Shown one piece after another: positions 21,325 to 32,329 of a stretch of 64,000 nucleotides of DNA; the stretch's first letter is position 1, and every line of letters begins with the position of its first letter. The notes under the pieces are model-generated. The model saw nothing but the letters and a program-made list of their open reading frames with translations. It did not search any database and had not been told where the DNA came from. The DNA lies in the NCBI GenBank assembly GCA_017311185.1, contig JAESUZ010001757.1, forward strand, positions 744,001 to 808,000, written 5' to 3'. Origin of the DNA: Proteles cristata cristata. Its lineage: Eukaryota > Chordata > Mammalia > Carnivora > Hyaenidae. The position numbers and the translations under genes were made by a program.

Positions 21325-21475
21325 TGAGCCCCTGGCAGCGTTCTTCCCCCATCCCATCCTCACTATACCCCACTGAGCTGGGGACTATAGTCAAAGTCAC
21401 AGAGCTGGGGCATGGCAGACCCAGGCTCTCTACAAGGAAGTCCGGTCCCAGAGTCTACATCTGGCTTCCCGTGCT
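21325..21475 (-). mobile_element. MIR fragment
   Basis: 'cactgagctggggactatag', 'caaagtcacagagctggggc' and 'cagacccaggctctctac' follow minus-strand MIR ('ctgaggtaggtactatt ... aaggtcacacagct ... gaacccaggctct'), with a deletion after 'actatag'. Confidence 0.6.
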
Positions 21476-21514
21476 GTGTTTGTCTGGATTCTAGCAAGGT
21501 TACTGTAGGATACT

Positions 21515-21535
21515 AAAAAAAAAAAAAAAAAAAAA
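21515..21535 (+). repeat. Poly-A run without a recognisable retroposon
   Basis: About 21 A, followed by A8 and a CCAA-rich segment. I saw no SINE, L1 or processed-gene body in front of it, so it may be plain slippage. Confidence 0.85.
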
Positions 21536-21539
21536 TCCA

Positions 21540-22042
21540 AAAAAAACACCAACCCAACCCAAAACTCTGGAAAGGCTACGTGAGTTCAGGAGCAGGGTGG
21601 TCTACTTCAAATGTTGTCACAGGCCCGGCCTGCAGCCAAGGTTATCTGCCCAAACAGATTAGCCCACCTGGCTGACGTGCCAACTCTGCGGCTAACGTCA
21701 GCCCACTCCGGCCACTATTTGTTCAGAGCCTGGCACACAGGCGTCCCTGGCTGTGGATTGGCCTGTGTGGACACACCTCTGCCTCTCCCGATATCTTTCA
21801 CTGGGTGGGACAGAGGTAGCTTGGCGCTCATTTCTGATGCAATACTAGCAGCTATCTCAGTGTGCTTGACCTTGAGGGTTAATGCGTGCACGCAACACTG
21901 TCCAGTTCAGATCTTCGGTGAAAAATCAGCTTGAAAGCAACTTTGCATGCTGTTTTCTGCTTTTAAAATCAGACATACTGATCTCTGACGGAAAGAAACA
22001 TGAGTCACCTTGGAGATCTTAAAACGATCCTCAGTAATACAT
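21540..22042. other. Unassigned, repeat-free stretch
   Basis: Repeat-free and richer in GC than its surroundings, with words such as 'ttgatgcaat'-like and 'cttgaccttgagggttaatg'. The 107-codon frame at 21611-21934 has no recognisable domain. A conserved element is possible but unsupported. Confidence 0.35.
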
Positions 22043-22058
22043 AGAAATAATGATCTAG

Positions 22059-22240
22059 GGGCATCTAGGTCTCTCAGTTGAGCTTCTGACCCTTGGTTTT
22101 GGCTCAGGTCTTGATCTCATGGTTTGTGGGTTCGAGGCCCGCGTCGGGCTCTGTGCTGACAGAGCAGAGCCTTCTTAGGATTCTCCCTCTCTCCGACCTC
22201 TTTGCTCTCTCTCTGCCAAAAATAAATAAACATTAAAAAA
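22059..22240 (+). mobile_element. Felid CAN-SINE with perfect 16-bp target duplication
   Basis: Plus-strand copy with the B box intact as 'gggttcgaggcccgcgtcgg' and the tail 'aaaaataaataaacattaaa'. The duplication 'agaaataatgatctag' is perfect at 22043-22058 and 22241-22256. The CT-rich body is shorter than usual. The long perfect duplication suggests a fairly recent insertion. Confidence 0.96.
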
Positions 22241-22422
22241 AGAAATAATGATCTAGCTACTTTGCATTTTATTGAATACTTAAAATTATTTCCAGAATCC
22301 TAATTTATTTATTTTTAGAATCTCTCTCTCTTGTTTTTGTTTTTGTTTTTCCTAACAAGTGAAACATAGCTACATACGAAACACCAGGAGCTTTAGGCCA
22401 TGTGGCTGAGAGATGAGATAAA

Positions 22423-22663
22423 GCAGTGAGTGGGAACACATTGTCTGGGCTTCAAGCTCTGGCTGACCACTTAGCAGCCATGTGCCCTTGGACAGGTTTG
22501 TTGAACTTTTCTATGCTTCCATTCCCTGGGTGTTAGATGGGACATCAAAGCACTTACCCTATAGTGGAGGTAGGACGTTTAAATGGCATCCAAAGTGCAA
22601 AGCCCTTAGAGAAGAACTAGCACAAGGCATGTACCGTGCCTCTCATATTAAATCTAGATATGT
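22423..22663 (+). mobile_element. MIR element
   Basis: 'ctggctgaccacttagcagc', 'catgtgcccttggacagg', 'ctatgcttccattccctgg' and 'agaactagcacaaggcatgt' give the whole MIR order (tRNA-like part, core, LINE-2-like tail). It is ancient and non-coding. Confidence 0.75.
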
Positions 22664-22975
22664 CAGTCTGATGAATTAACATTTAAAACCCAACAGTAAT
22701 TCATGTATTTGTCGTAACCCTCATGTGCTTCAGAATATGTTTCCTTCATTATCACATTGGACTCTAATACAGTTCCTATTTGACACGCAGGGAAAAGTGA
22801 CAAATGTCTGTTCAAGGTCACGGGGTCTTAGCTGGGTCCAGAGTGCCATTTTCCTTATTCTTACACTGGTTTTGTGTATTTTTGAAAAGAATCTTTCTGC
22901 ATCATTTATCATTAATTTCTTAGTGAGAAAGTTTAACAAAAGGAAGATGTGTTCAAAGAGTCAAGAATATTTAAA

Positions 22976-23186
22976 TTATTTTTATAGTTTATTTATTTTT
23001 GAGACAGAGAGAGACAGAGCATGAATGGGAGAGGGGCAGAAAGACAGGGAGACACAGAATCCGAAACAAACAATCTGAGCTGTGCTGTCAGCACATAGCC
23101 CAATGTGGGGCTTGAACCCACGGACCGTGAGATCTGATCTAAGCCAAAGTCAGACGCTTAACCGACTGAGCTACCCAGGCGCCCCA
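22976..23186 (-). mobile_element. Felid CAN-SINE with 17-bp target duplication
   Basis: Reverse copy ending 'actgagctacccaggcgcc'. The 17-bp duplication 'agtcaagaatatttaaa' (22959-22975) and 'agtcaagactatttaaa' (23187-23203) differ at one base. 'caaacaatctgagctgtgct' replaces the usual 'caggctccaggctctgagc'. Confidence 0.96.
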
Positions 23187-23339
23187 AGTCAAGACTATTT
23201 AAAGATGAAAAACAGATGCATTGTTTGAGAGACAGAGTCTGTGTCCAGAACTACAGCTTGTTAGGATCACAGCTTCTCGGGAAAGCCCTGGTTAGGTCAT
23301 GCGTGTTCATGGATTACACATTGTTCAGGGTAGTAGGGA

Positions 23340-23455
23340 CATTAAGGATGATCAGTGTTAACTGTGCATTTTATGGATTAGGAAACATTTCCAGAGAGCT
23401 GGTATGACTTTACTGAAACTGCTAAACAAGGAAGTATAAAACCTGAGAATCCAGC
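23340..23455 (-). mobile_element. MIR fragment
   Basis: 'cattttatggattaggaaac' and 'gtataaaacctgagaatcc' follow minus-strand MIR ('cattttacagatgaggaaac ... ggatttgaacccag'). The middle is strongly diverged. Confidence 0.5.
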
Positions 23456-23763
23456 ATATTGCTCTAGTTCCAAGTTTGGTCTCGTTTTAACGAATTCCCT
23501 CTCGTGGGTAAGGGAACTCACATGGATGAGGCAATAGCTTCATTCTCATCCTCCCTGTTCCCCCTGCGGCTGTCATGGCCTCTCTGGAAGGGCTGCAGGA
23601 AGCACGGTGTCTGCCTGTGATGCTGTGGAAGGCCTGAGAGGTTCATATGCATGCAGCAGGTGCATAAACGACCCTTCTCCCCAGGGCTACAAAGGAGCCT
23701 TTGTCTTCTGTATCTGGCACTCTTGTGGCACCTTTTCTGCCATCCACTAGCAGATTTGGTGAT

Positions 23764-23895
23764 AAGATTCAGTTTTCCTGCCTGTAAAACAGGTACGAAT
23801 CCTCCCATTTCATAAGGTAAAATTAGATAATATATGTATGTGACTTGGCACAGCGTCTGTGATAGAGTTACTGTGGTTGATATTATTGTTATCCA
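23764..23895 (+). mobile_element. MIR fragment
   Basis: 'cagttttcctgcctgtaaaa', 'cataaggtaaaattagataa' and 'gacttggcacagcgtctg' correspond to the core and 3' half of MIR on the plus strand. Confidence 0.7.
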
Positions 23896-24437
23896 GGACT
23901 GTTCTTTGGATTCATTTTAATATGAGTGGGAACACTCGTCAGTGGCAGTGGGACAAGAGATTGGCTCCCGGCTCCACATCTCTCGGGTTTGGGTCTCCAA
24001 GATTCCTCCTCTCTGGTTTACTCAACACCAGTCCCCAGTGGCTTCAAGTGAACACTGCACTTGCCCCTTTTTGCCGAATTCCAAAAGTTACTGGTGTGGT
24101 TTCTTCCCTGATTAGAAGGTGTGACAAGAGCCATAAACCATAGTGATATAGAATGGCGAAGAGAACTGGGCTTGCCTGCTATTGAAACAAAATCTCCACA
24201 TGAGGATGGTGAGTGGCGTCTGGGATCTGTACCGGCCTATACTCCTGTTTCCCAGGCCACACACCTCCAGCCTGCTGCCCTTGGAAGGGAGACCTCACCG
24301 GCAGGAAGGCACAGGAGAGCTGTGCGGGTGTCTGACAACTCCACATTCCATCGCCCACCCGCTCATCATCAACAGCGTGCAATTGTTTTGCATTCAGGGC
24401 TCAGAGCAGTCAGGACTTTACACGCCCCACTGAGTGG
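23896..24437. other. Unassigned non-coding stretch
   Basis: Unique-looking. Overlapping frames on both strands (up to 116 codons at 24121-24471) share no recognisable domain and look like chance frames in a GC-richer patch. Confidence 0.45.
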
Positions 24438-24562
24438 TCTTCTCACTTGCCTGCATGTCCATAGACGGTAGACTCCTTATCAGTGGAGATTTTCTTCACC
24501 TTTGCATCTATAGCTCTCAGCACAGTGTGCAGGGCACAGTAGATGCTCAATAAATGCTCTTA
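24438..24562 (+). mobile_element. LINE-2 3' end
   Basis: 'tagactccttatcagtggag', 'tgcatctatagctctcagca' and 'agtagatgctcaataaatgc' match the terminal LINE-2 sequence. It is non-coding. Confidence 0.75.
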
Positions 24563-24596
24563 AAAGAAATCACTCATTAGGCAAACTTCACATATT

Positions 24597-24817
24597 TTAA
24601 AAATGTTTGTTTTTGAGAGAGAATGAAAGAGAGAGAGAGAGACAGAGAGAGCATGTGAGAGCAGGGGAGGGGTAGAAAGGGAGGAAAACGAAGGATCAGA
24701 AGCAGGCTCTGTACTGACAGCACAGAGCCTGACGCGGGGCCAGAAGTCACGAACCAGGAGATCGTCACCTGACCTGAAGTCAGATGCTTAACTGATTGAG
24801 CCACCCAGGTGCGCCCA
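24597..24817 (-). mobile_element. Felid CAN-SINE
   Basis: Reverse copy from 'ttttaaaaatgtttgttttt' to 'attgagccacccaggtgcgc', with 'gaaccaggagatcgtcacc' around the B-box side. No convincing target duplication was found. Confidence 0.94.
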
Positions 24818-24879
24818 GACAAATATCAAAGCATGGGAGGCATCTGTGACCATGAAGTGAAGGATGAACCTTCTTGAAC

Positions 24880-25020
24880 TTTTCAGGCTTAGAAGCCAAG
24901 ACTTGGTATGACCTGGCTTCTGTCCTATCTCACACTGCTTTCCTCTGTGCCTCTGTGGGACAATGACTCTGATATGCTTTCATTGCCCTGTGCTCATCAT
25001 ATCCTTTCCTGCCACCCAGG
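24880..25020 (+). mobile_element. Probable LINE-2 fragment
   Basis: 'ttggtatgacctggcttctg' and 'tgtgctcatcatatcctttc' echo the LINE-2 segment 'acatgatctggcccctgcc'. It is diverged. A clearer LINE-2 3' segment lies at 25575-25800. Confidence 0.4.
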
Positions 25021-25084
25021 GTGCACAATACGGTTTGCCAGGTAGTGTAGCACACAGGTCATTCCACCTGGGGGTGTGTCAACA

Positions 25085-25380
25085 CCGTCCAGTAGCAATG
25101 TCACGTGAGCCACAAACATGACTTAAATTTTTTTGCCACCCCATTAAGAACATAAAAAGAAGCAAGCAAAAGTAATGAAATACTTTACCTAACCCAATCT
25201 ATTTAAATGGTACATGTAATTAATTAATATAAAGTGTACTGAGGTATTCTGTATTTTTTCACACTCAACCTTTGAAATCTAGAGTGTATTTTAAACTTCG
25301 AGCACGTCTTGACTTAGACTAGCCACATTGAAGGTACTCAGATGCCAAATGCAATGAGTCACTATAATGTTGGTCAGTGC
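25085..25380 (-). mobile_element. hAT-type non-autonomous DNA transposon
   Basis: 'ccgtccagtagcaatgtcac', 'acctaacccaatctatttaa', 'cctttgaaatctagagtgta' and 'gactagccacattgaaggta' follow a widespread mammalian hAT repeat in order. It belongs with the fragment at 12386-12592. Confidence 0.68.
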
Positions 25381-25574
25381 GTAGTTATGCTATTGATAAT
25401 CTGGACAATGACAATGTAGAAATGTATAAACAGATTTTCTGGAAGGTGACACTAAAAAATCTCGTTCTAGCAAAATCAGCAAATTAGGACAATTTTTGAA
25501 AGAAGCCAAAGGTCTTGAAGAGTGGTACATTTTTTTCTAATTTGCACAAAGATGCTTCTGGGCCAGTCATGGGC

Positions 25575-25800
25575 TTCCTACCACTGGGCATTTGCACAAT
25601 CTATTCATTGTGCCTGGAAGTCCATTCCCCTTGGGTCAACATCTGCTCATGTTTCTAGTAAAGCATCACTTTTTCCATAAGGCCTTTGTTCCATTTTCTC
25701 ATAGTCCCGTTTCTTTGCCTCATAGTACTCATTGGGAACATAGCGATATATTCATGTGTGAGATTATTTGCTTAAATTCTATTAACAGCACAAAAAGGTA
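25575..25800 (+). mobile_element. LINE-2 ORF2 3' fragment
   Basis: 'gggcatttgcacaatctatt', 'tgcctggaagtccattcccc', 'catctgctcatgtttctag' and 'gtactcattgggaacatag' follow the LINE-2 3' region. The reading frame is broken. Confidence 0.7.
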
Positions 25801-26520
25801 AAGTGTAGGAGGAAAAGTCTTCTTCTGTTTTTGTTCAACATGGAAACTTCAACTCTGAGCATAGCACTGGGTGCTTAGAAGGGGGTCTGAAGGATGTGCC
25901 AAGACACTGCCTGGTTGAAGCCACATGTCAGTGTCAACCAGCCCCATCAGTTTCAGATGCTCATGTTCTTATATTCCCAAGGACATTTTATTCTTTGCCA
26001 TCAGGATGGGGCTGAGCCTAGAATGCCATTCAAGGCCTCTCCTTGGAAGAAAACTGACTATCCTCTCTTTCATCGTTAAACTGTGTTTCCTGTTCAAAGT
26101 GTGTGAATTCATCTGACCATTTTCCTCTGAATCTGTTCCCAGTGTAGCCACCTTATGTCTCTGTAGAGCTGAGTGAACTTGAGTTTTATCTTGATCTCAT
26201 TCAGATTTCCTCTTCAGTGGCCACTTTAAAGCAAACATATTTTAAAAGTAGGCTAGCCAGCAGCTCAGGTGATAAGATGCTCTGTGTTTTGAAACATAGA
26301 GGGTTGTGCAAGTTCTTATCTGAAATCCAAGAACTGGCAAGTTGGGAAATTTACTTAGTTGCTTCATATTCTGTCTCCTCCCTTCCCATCTTCCTAGGAT
26401 TCTCACCAAAAAATAAAACCCATGCATGGGGCAATGATGAATGAAAGCTGTAAAATGAATAATGAACAGAAGGCAAAATGTTTGCTAATCAATTAGCATT
26501 AATAACGTGTGTATAATGTT
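25801..26520. other. Unassigned non-coding stretch
   Basis: Unique-looking DNA with chance frames of 60-75 codons on both strands. No exon, promoter or repeat could be supported. Confidence 0.5.
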
Positions 26521-26521
26521 A

Positions 26522-26690
26522 AGTATAGTGGTTAGGATTTAGAATTTTAATGTTATCAGACTACCTAGATTCAAATCTCGGCCTTGCCATCCATTAGCTG
26601 TGTGACCTTGGGCTCAGTTTCATCATCTGTAAAATGAAGGACTGAGAAAAAATAGTCTATCTCATAAGAGTGTTGTGATATTTCACAGAG
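26522..26690 (+). mobile_element. MIR element
   Basis: 'atagtggttaggatttagaa', 'tagctgtgtgaccttgggct' and 'tttcatcatctgtaaaatga' are the hallmark MIR words in the right order. Confidence 0.88.
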
Positions 26691-26803
26691 CTTCCGATCA
26701 TACAGCTCTTGCATAATGCAATTCCAGAAGTTACGTCTAATTTTTTTTGAAAGCAGTTTTCCCCCATTCGATGTTAAAGAGTTGGTTAAGAAGGACACTT
26801 CAG

Positions 26804-27018
26804 GAGCACCTGGGTGGCTCAGTTGGTTAAGTGGCTGACTTTGGCTCAGGTCATGATCTCACGGTTTGTGAGTTCGAGCCCACCTCAGGCTCTATGCTGA
26901 CAGTTTGGAACCTGGAGCCTGCTTTGGATTCTGTCTCCCTCTCTCTGCCTCTCCCCTGCTCATGCTCTGTCTCTCAAAAATAAATAAACATTAAAAAAAT
27001 TTAAAAAACAAAAAAGAG
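26804..27018 (+). mobile_element. Felid CAN-SINE, well preserved
   Basis: Head 'gagcacctgggtggctcagt' and B box 'gtgagttcgagcccacctc', with tail 'aaataaataaacattaaa' and further A runs. The duplication 'ggacacttcag' lies at 26793-26803 and 27019-27029. Both pol III promoter boxes look close to intact. Confidence 0.97.
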
Positions 27019-27030
27019 GGACACTTCAGG

Positions 27031-27770
27031 TATGACATTATGGTATAGACAGAGCCTTAATTTGAGAGGAAACAAACAAGGTCCAGTACCCACTGATATT
27101 TGGATTGTTTCTTTAGTCTTCACTAGGCCTTATTGACAAACAATGTTCCAACAAAACAGACCTTCTATGAATAAAGTAAAAGTAGAATCGATGGCTTTAG
27201 AATGTGGGGCAAGGTCTCATTGATGCCTCTTCCTGGCTCTAATATTTAGAGATCTGCATTTTGTGGTGAGTAGAGAAAAATAGTTAAGAGAAACAAAGCA
27301 CAATAGAAATATTTCATAAGTTGAGGAGTACTCAGGGCTCATACTGGCCAGTCTATGCTAACCAGGCTCACCTGTGCCTGGATGGTGTTCTGACTCTGCT
27401 GAGGAGGTAGAGACAAACATCATTCACCATGTGCCGTCTACTCCATTTTCTGCCCATCAAGTTGCATGTCAGGTGGCTTCTCACACAGACAGATGAAAAG
27501 GAAGCTGCCTCAAAAGTGTCCCCGCTCAAGATTGCGTGTCTCACAAATTTGCTGAAGTGCCCACAAATCCCACCACTATAGACACACTCCTCTGCATCCA
27601 GGTATTGCATCACCAACAATGCCCAGCGAAAATGAGCATTTCTCGCCCCTCCCCCCCACTAGAGATAGAACACGTTAAGCCATCTCCAGCTATAGACCCC
27701 TTAGTTTGTGTTTGACACTTGGCAGTTGGGTTGACGGGAAGGATATAGATAGGTCAGAGATTACCTGGGC
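27031..27770. other. Unassigned non-coding stretch
   Basis: Unique-looking DNA. The 83-codon minus frame at 27368-27619 has no recognisable domain. Confidence 0.5.
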
Positions 27771-27783
27771 TAAAACTGGACCT

Positions 27784-28011
27784 TAAAAAAATTTTTTTTA
27801 ATGCTTATTTACTTTTGAGAGACAGAGAGAGTGAGAGACACAGAGTGTGTGAGAGGGCAAGGGGCAGAGAGAGGGAGACACAGAATCTGAAGCAGGCTCC
27901 AGGCTCTGAGCTGTCTGCAGAGCCCAACGCTAGGTTTGAACTCACCAACTGTGAGATCATGACCTTGGCCTAAGTCGGATGCTTAACTGATTGAGCCACC
28001 CAGGCGTCCCC
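27784..28011 (-). mobile_element. Felid CAN-SINE
   Basis: Reverse copy ending 'ttgagccacccaggcgtcc'. The duplication 'aaaactggacct' (27772-27783) and 'aaaaccggacct' (28012-28023) differs at one base. A 'gagacacagagtgtgtgaga' interruption enlarges the purine-rich part. Confidence 0.96.
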
Positions 28012-28035
28012 AAAACCGGACCTGTAAACAGTTGT

Positions 28036-28196
28036 ACTATCTGTACAAATTATCCAAGTTACTGGGGCTTGTTTCCTTACTTGTAATGAGGATGGATGCT
28101 AACAGGCTTCTCTATAGGGTTGTCATGAGGATTAAATTATGTGATGACTTTCGTGTCTGGAACACATAGTTGCCTGTAATAGCTGTCATTATCCTG
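28036..28196 (+). mobile_element. MIR fragment
   Basis: 'atccaagttactggggcttg', 'gggttgtcatgaggattaaa' and 'agctgtcattatcctgag' match the MIR core and tail. Confidence 0.7.
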
Positions 28197-28199
28197 AGA

Positions 28200-29985
28200 A
28201 ATGAAGAGGCAAATTATGACAGAAGAATGCAAAATCCAGAGTAGGGGCTCCCCACCTGGATGTGAAACTCTTGGAGATAGCTCAAAGGCCAAGGTGCCTG
28301 AATGAGTGTGTGAGGAGGGAGCGGAGAGGGTGAGGGAGAGGACAGAACGTGTAACAAGGGGAAAAGTTCACTGAAAACAAGTGTCACCAACTGTAAGCCT
28401 CAGACTTACAATGCCAAGGTGACATATATATAATAGAATTAGTGGAATGGAGATGATATTGACATTACTTTAATCACAATTAAAGCAGGAGAAAACTAAT
28501 GTGCCCCATATATGGAAAGAACTTGATGTGTGACGTAGCTACAACGTATAAGCCAGATTTTAATTTAAATTTATTTATTTATACATTTCTTTTGAGAGTG
28601 GGCTCCAAGCTAGGCACTGCTCTGAAACTGGGGTTACATGCAGAGTTTCTGCTTTGTGAACATAACGCCTGCTGCCAGTGAGCTAATGGAGGGAGGGGAG
28701 ACACACAAAAACCATCAAAGAAATACAAAATATATCAGGTGATGAACGCTAAAGGAAACATTAAGTAGGTAAAGATACAAGGAGTGTTGAAGGGTGATAT
28801 GTTAGATAGGGTGGTCAGAGAAGTCCTCTTTCATAACAACTGAATTAAAAGAAAACCACCTTATGTGTTTCATTCAATACACCTTTAATTGAGTACCTAC
28901 TACGTGTTAGGTAGTTTGTCGACAGATGAGAACATAATCGTGGACAAACTGGACAAATCCTCTCCATTTCAAGGAGCTTTCATTCTTATGGGAGGGGAAA
29001 AAGAAATATATAAACAAATAAATAAGAAAGATAACTTCATATAGCATAAATGTGTAAAGGTAATAGGTAATAAAATTAAAGAATATAATAACGGGGGTAG
29101 GATAGAAGAAGTGCGTGGCCAGCATAAGGCAGAATTAAAATCTCCAGATAATTCTAACACATAAATGTGAAATAAATATCATAACTTATTACTTATAATG
29201 TGTGTTTTTAGCCCTGGACATCTTTAATATATCAGAACATGTGAATAGAAACTTAGTCATAATTAGTTTCTATGAGAGAGAATACGAAAAATAATTTCTG
29301 GAATACTTTATATACTTCTTTCTTCTGATCTACCCCTGATGAACCCAACTTCCCCTCTTCACTGTTCCCCATGACTTGAATATTTATAGTTATCATCTGT
29401 TTAAAATACTCTAGAGGTCAGCATTCTTAATATACTTTACCTATTTGAACGATTTCAATATCTAGCACTTTCTGTGATCACTAGCTAAGTGAAATATGCT
29501 TAATAATGTAGTTTAGGGCATTCTGTTTCCTTCTAGAATTAGCTCAGAATTTTTACACAGAAAGGTAAAGCCTTTCTTCCTTTTCCTTCTTAGAAGGAAG
29601 GCTTAAAGTTGCCTTACTCAGATCTAGTCTCTGCTATTACAACAATTTAAAAACCATTCTATAACTGACCCCAAAACAATAATCCTTCTAAGGTCTTTGC
29701 TCAGTAGAACTAGCTATAGAACTGCAGAATGTATTTCTTCTAGTCATCTTTGAAATTGACTCAAAGGCCCTTCATAAGAGGATTTATTTGTAAGATATTT
29801 GTCCCCATGACTTAGTCACCTAAAGATGTACTAATTTCTCTGTCCCTTTTCTCCTTGGCTCATTCTTTAAAAGTTCCTCTTGTTTTCCTTCATTACTCCT
29901 CTTTTCAGGCTTTATTTGTTTTCCCAGATGAACAGATCTATTTCTATAGCTTCAAGTAATAATAAATAATATGCTGTCACTTCCC
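28200..29985. other. Mostly unassigned; part may be LINE-2
   Basis: The stretch at about 28860-29010 ('tgagtacctactacgtgtta', 'caaggagctttcattcttat') resembles a minus-strand LINE-2 3' end. The remainder is AT-rich and unassigned. A 9-bp inverted repeat lies at 29245-29273. No exon is supported. Confidence 0.4.
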
Positions 29986-30226
29986 ACATCTGTGAGTGCC
30001 GCCTGCACCAGATTCAGCTATCAGCTACTTGAATAGTCCAGAGCCCGAGAAACTCTCCATCTCAAAAGTCTTATTTCCCCTCCAATATGTTCTACTTCCT
30101 GTGTTTCCTTTCTTCGCTAAGGGTTTCCTCTCTTTGGTCACTGCTGCTGGAAATCGAAGGGTCACCTTCAACCCTCTCCTTCGTTTCCCCACCAGCTGCA
30201 GGTGACCTAGTCCTGCTGTTCTGCTT

Positions 30227-30445
30227 TTTAAAAAAATTTTCTTTTTAGCACTTGTTTATTTTTGAGAGATAGAGACAGAGCACATGTGAGGGAGGGGCAG
30301 AGAGAGAGGGAGACACTGAATCCAAAGCAAGCTCCAGGCTCAGGGCTGTCAGCACAGAACCTGATGTGGGCCTCGAACCCAAGAACTGCAAGATCATGAC
30401 CTGAGCCGAAGTTGGATGCTTAATTGACTGAGCCACCCAGACGCC
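30227..30445 (-). mobile_element. Felid CAN-SINE inside LINE-2
   Basis: Reverse copy ending 'ctgagccacccagacgcc'. The 15-bp duplication 'cctgctgttctgctt' (30212-30226) and 'cctgctgttccactt' (30446-30460) has two mismatches. It postdates the LINE-2 it interrupts. Confidence 0.96.
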
Positions 30446-30770
30446 CCTGCTGTTCCACTTCTTTAATGTCTGTGTAGTCTGTCCCCTCCCCACCAGCTCC
30501 CAGCTGTTGTCTCTTTCCAGCTCTTGTCAATTATTCTGTGCTACTTTTAAATGCATCCTTCACACAGGATGAGAGCTTAAAGAGCAAATCTGATTATTTT
30601 TCACTTTATTACTTAAAATTCTTCTATGGCTTTCTATCAATGACTGCAGATTAAAGTCCACACTCTGTGACATGATGCAGAAGACGGCCCTCCAGGTGTA
30701 CCACACCTGACGGTTTTGACGTGTCTTATACTACGCCTTTGTGTTGTAGTTCCAGCAGTCAGTTGTCCCC

Positions 30771-30975
30771 ATGTTCCAGACATTGTGCCAAGGACCTTCC
30801 AAGTACTGTTTCACTTGCTTTTCACTTACTTGCACTTGACTTTCACATGCACAGCGGTCCTATCAGGGAGCTGCTCTTATTACCTCCAGTTTGACAGCAG
30901 GTGTAGTGTTCCCAAGGTCACATAGGTAGAGAGCTGACATTTCAATATAGGCCTGACTTCTCGAACACAGGTTTG
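30771..30975 (-). mobile_element. MIR element within LINE-2
   Basis: 'cagacattgtgccaaggacc', 'gcggtcctatcagggagctg', 'cccaaggtcacataggtaga' and 'tgacttctcgaacacagg' give a nearly complete minus-strand MIR. Confidence 0.78.
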
Positions 30976-31499
30976 AAACGATTTGTCTTTGATGATGTCC
31001 ATTTCACTTCACTGTCGTGCACTTCTTCACCTGTGTGGCGGCTGCACGAGCCGTCTGTCTGTCTGGCTGTTCCTTCTTCCTACTTGCTCCCTTGTTGCTT
31101 TTCAGGATGTTCCTCCAGAAGCTCTTTCACAAGGGAGCCTCCCCAGGGGGGTACACTGTGCCCTCCTTTGACTTTTGACTTGCAGCCTCTTCTCCACTGT
31201 AGCTCCAACAGCTCTTTACGGTGCTGATGTCTTGTAGGTCTGCACTAGTGAGACCACGTCTGCACTATAAATACCTTGAGAGCAGGAAGCATATTGTATT
31301 ATTTGTGGAGCTCCTGTGTCTGCTACAGTACCTGAAACATGCAGGCTCTGTTTGTTAAATGCTTGTTAAATCAGTGAGTGAGTACAGAAATGAAGAGACC
31401 AAGTGTGGGAACAGGCTCAGGGCGGAACTTACCCATCACCTTCACTAAAGTGAGGTAATGTAAGTCTTTTACCTTTTACTTGGTAAACTCTCTCCCTGG

Positions 31500-32290
31500 A
31501 TTTCTCCAGCATATGTATTCATTTGCTCATTCATTTAGCCTTTAAACATGACTGCTTTAAAGTCCCAACTAAAGTCTCTGGATGAAAAGGTGAAGAAAAA
31601 GAATTCCTACCCTTCAAGAGCTACAATGCAGGGGAGAGAACATCGGTCAATAGATGGCTATAAGACGGGGAAGTATAGGCAACAAATGGGTTTTTATGTA
31701 ACGTGTAAATAACATAAGGAAGGAAGTTTCTACTACATTTGAGGAGACCATGGAGGGATTTATAACTGTAGGAGCTGAGTCTTGAAGGATGTGTAGGTAG
31801 TGAAATGACTTCCTGGCCGTCAAAATGTTTGGAATGAAGGGACATTTAAGGCAGCAAGAACACAAATACAGAGACAGGAGGTATATGGGTTCCTGGAGTT
31901 CAGGGGAGGGCTCTCTCCAGGTGGAGGGAGAACTGGAGAGGCAGCCAGGGTCCGGGTGCACACGGATTAGGGGTACTCCCAGCAGTGTGGGCTTGACTTT
32001 GAACACTGGAGCGCTAGAGGTGGGTTGTGAGCAGATGAGTGTGTGATCCAGGCTGTTGGCTTGTAGAATGGTCACTTTAGGGTCCAGGTGGAGAGTTGAT
32101 GAGGGCCTGAGTGAGGGCAGCTGTTGGGTGAGTGGAGAAGGAATGGGTTTTAGAGATGCTCCAGGGTGGAGTGAGCAGAACACGGTAACTGACTAAATGT
32201 GGGCCAAGCACAGAAAAGGGATGAGGAAGAAAAGTGAAGGCTGACGCCATTAACTGATCTTGAGACATGTGCTTTTATTTCTTTATGAGT
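31500..32290 (-). mobile_element. LINE-2 fragment
   Basis: 'gctcattcatttagccttta' at the 3' end, then 'gagctgagtcttgaaggatg', 'gggaggtatatggg'-like words and 'tagaatggtcactttagggt' match minus-strand LINE-2. An apparent 178-codon minus frame (31647-32183) runs along it, but I could not align it with LINE-2 protein and read it as chance. It lies tail to tail with the LINE-2 on its left. Confidence 0.6.
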
Positions 32291-32329
32291 AATAATGATC
32301 CAGATACAATCGTAGGCTGAAGAATTCTT

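Larger units (their letters stand above)
29990..31390 (+). mobile_element. LINE-2 remnant interrupted by a SINE and a MIR
   Basis: Order along the element: 'atcgaagggtcaccttcaac' near 30155; a SINE at 30227-30445; 'caaatctgattatttttcac' and 'gcagattaaagtccacact' at about 30585-30665; a MIR at 30771-30975; and 'aaataccttgagagcagg' with 'aatgcttgttaaatcagtga' at the 3' end. All are ORF2 3' and terminal LINE-2 words in plus orientation. Frames are short and broken. Confidence 0.6.

Noticed and set aside
26804..26890. tRNA-like sequence with A and B boxes (also at every other SINE head)
   Set aside because: The similarity comes from the tRNA-Lys ancestry of the SINE. No cloverleaf or acceptor end of a functional tRNA is present.
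29245..29273. 9-bp inverted repeat 'atagaaact'/'agtttctat' with an 11-base loop
   Set aside because: Short, AT-rich and expected by chance in this much sequence.
31647..32183. 178-codon minus frame
   Set aside because: It lies along a LINE-2 fragment and could not be matched to LINE-2 protein or any other family. A frame of this length is possible by chance in 64 kb.
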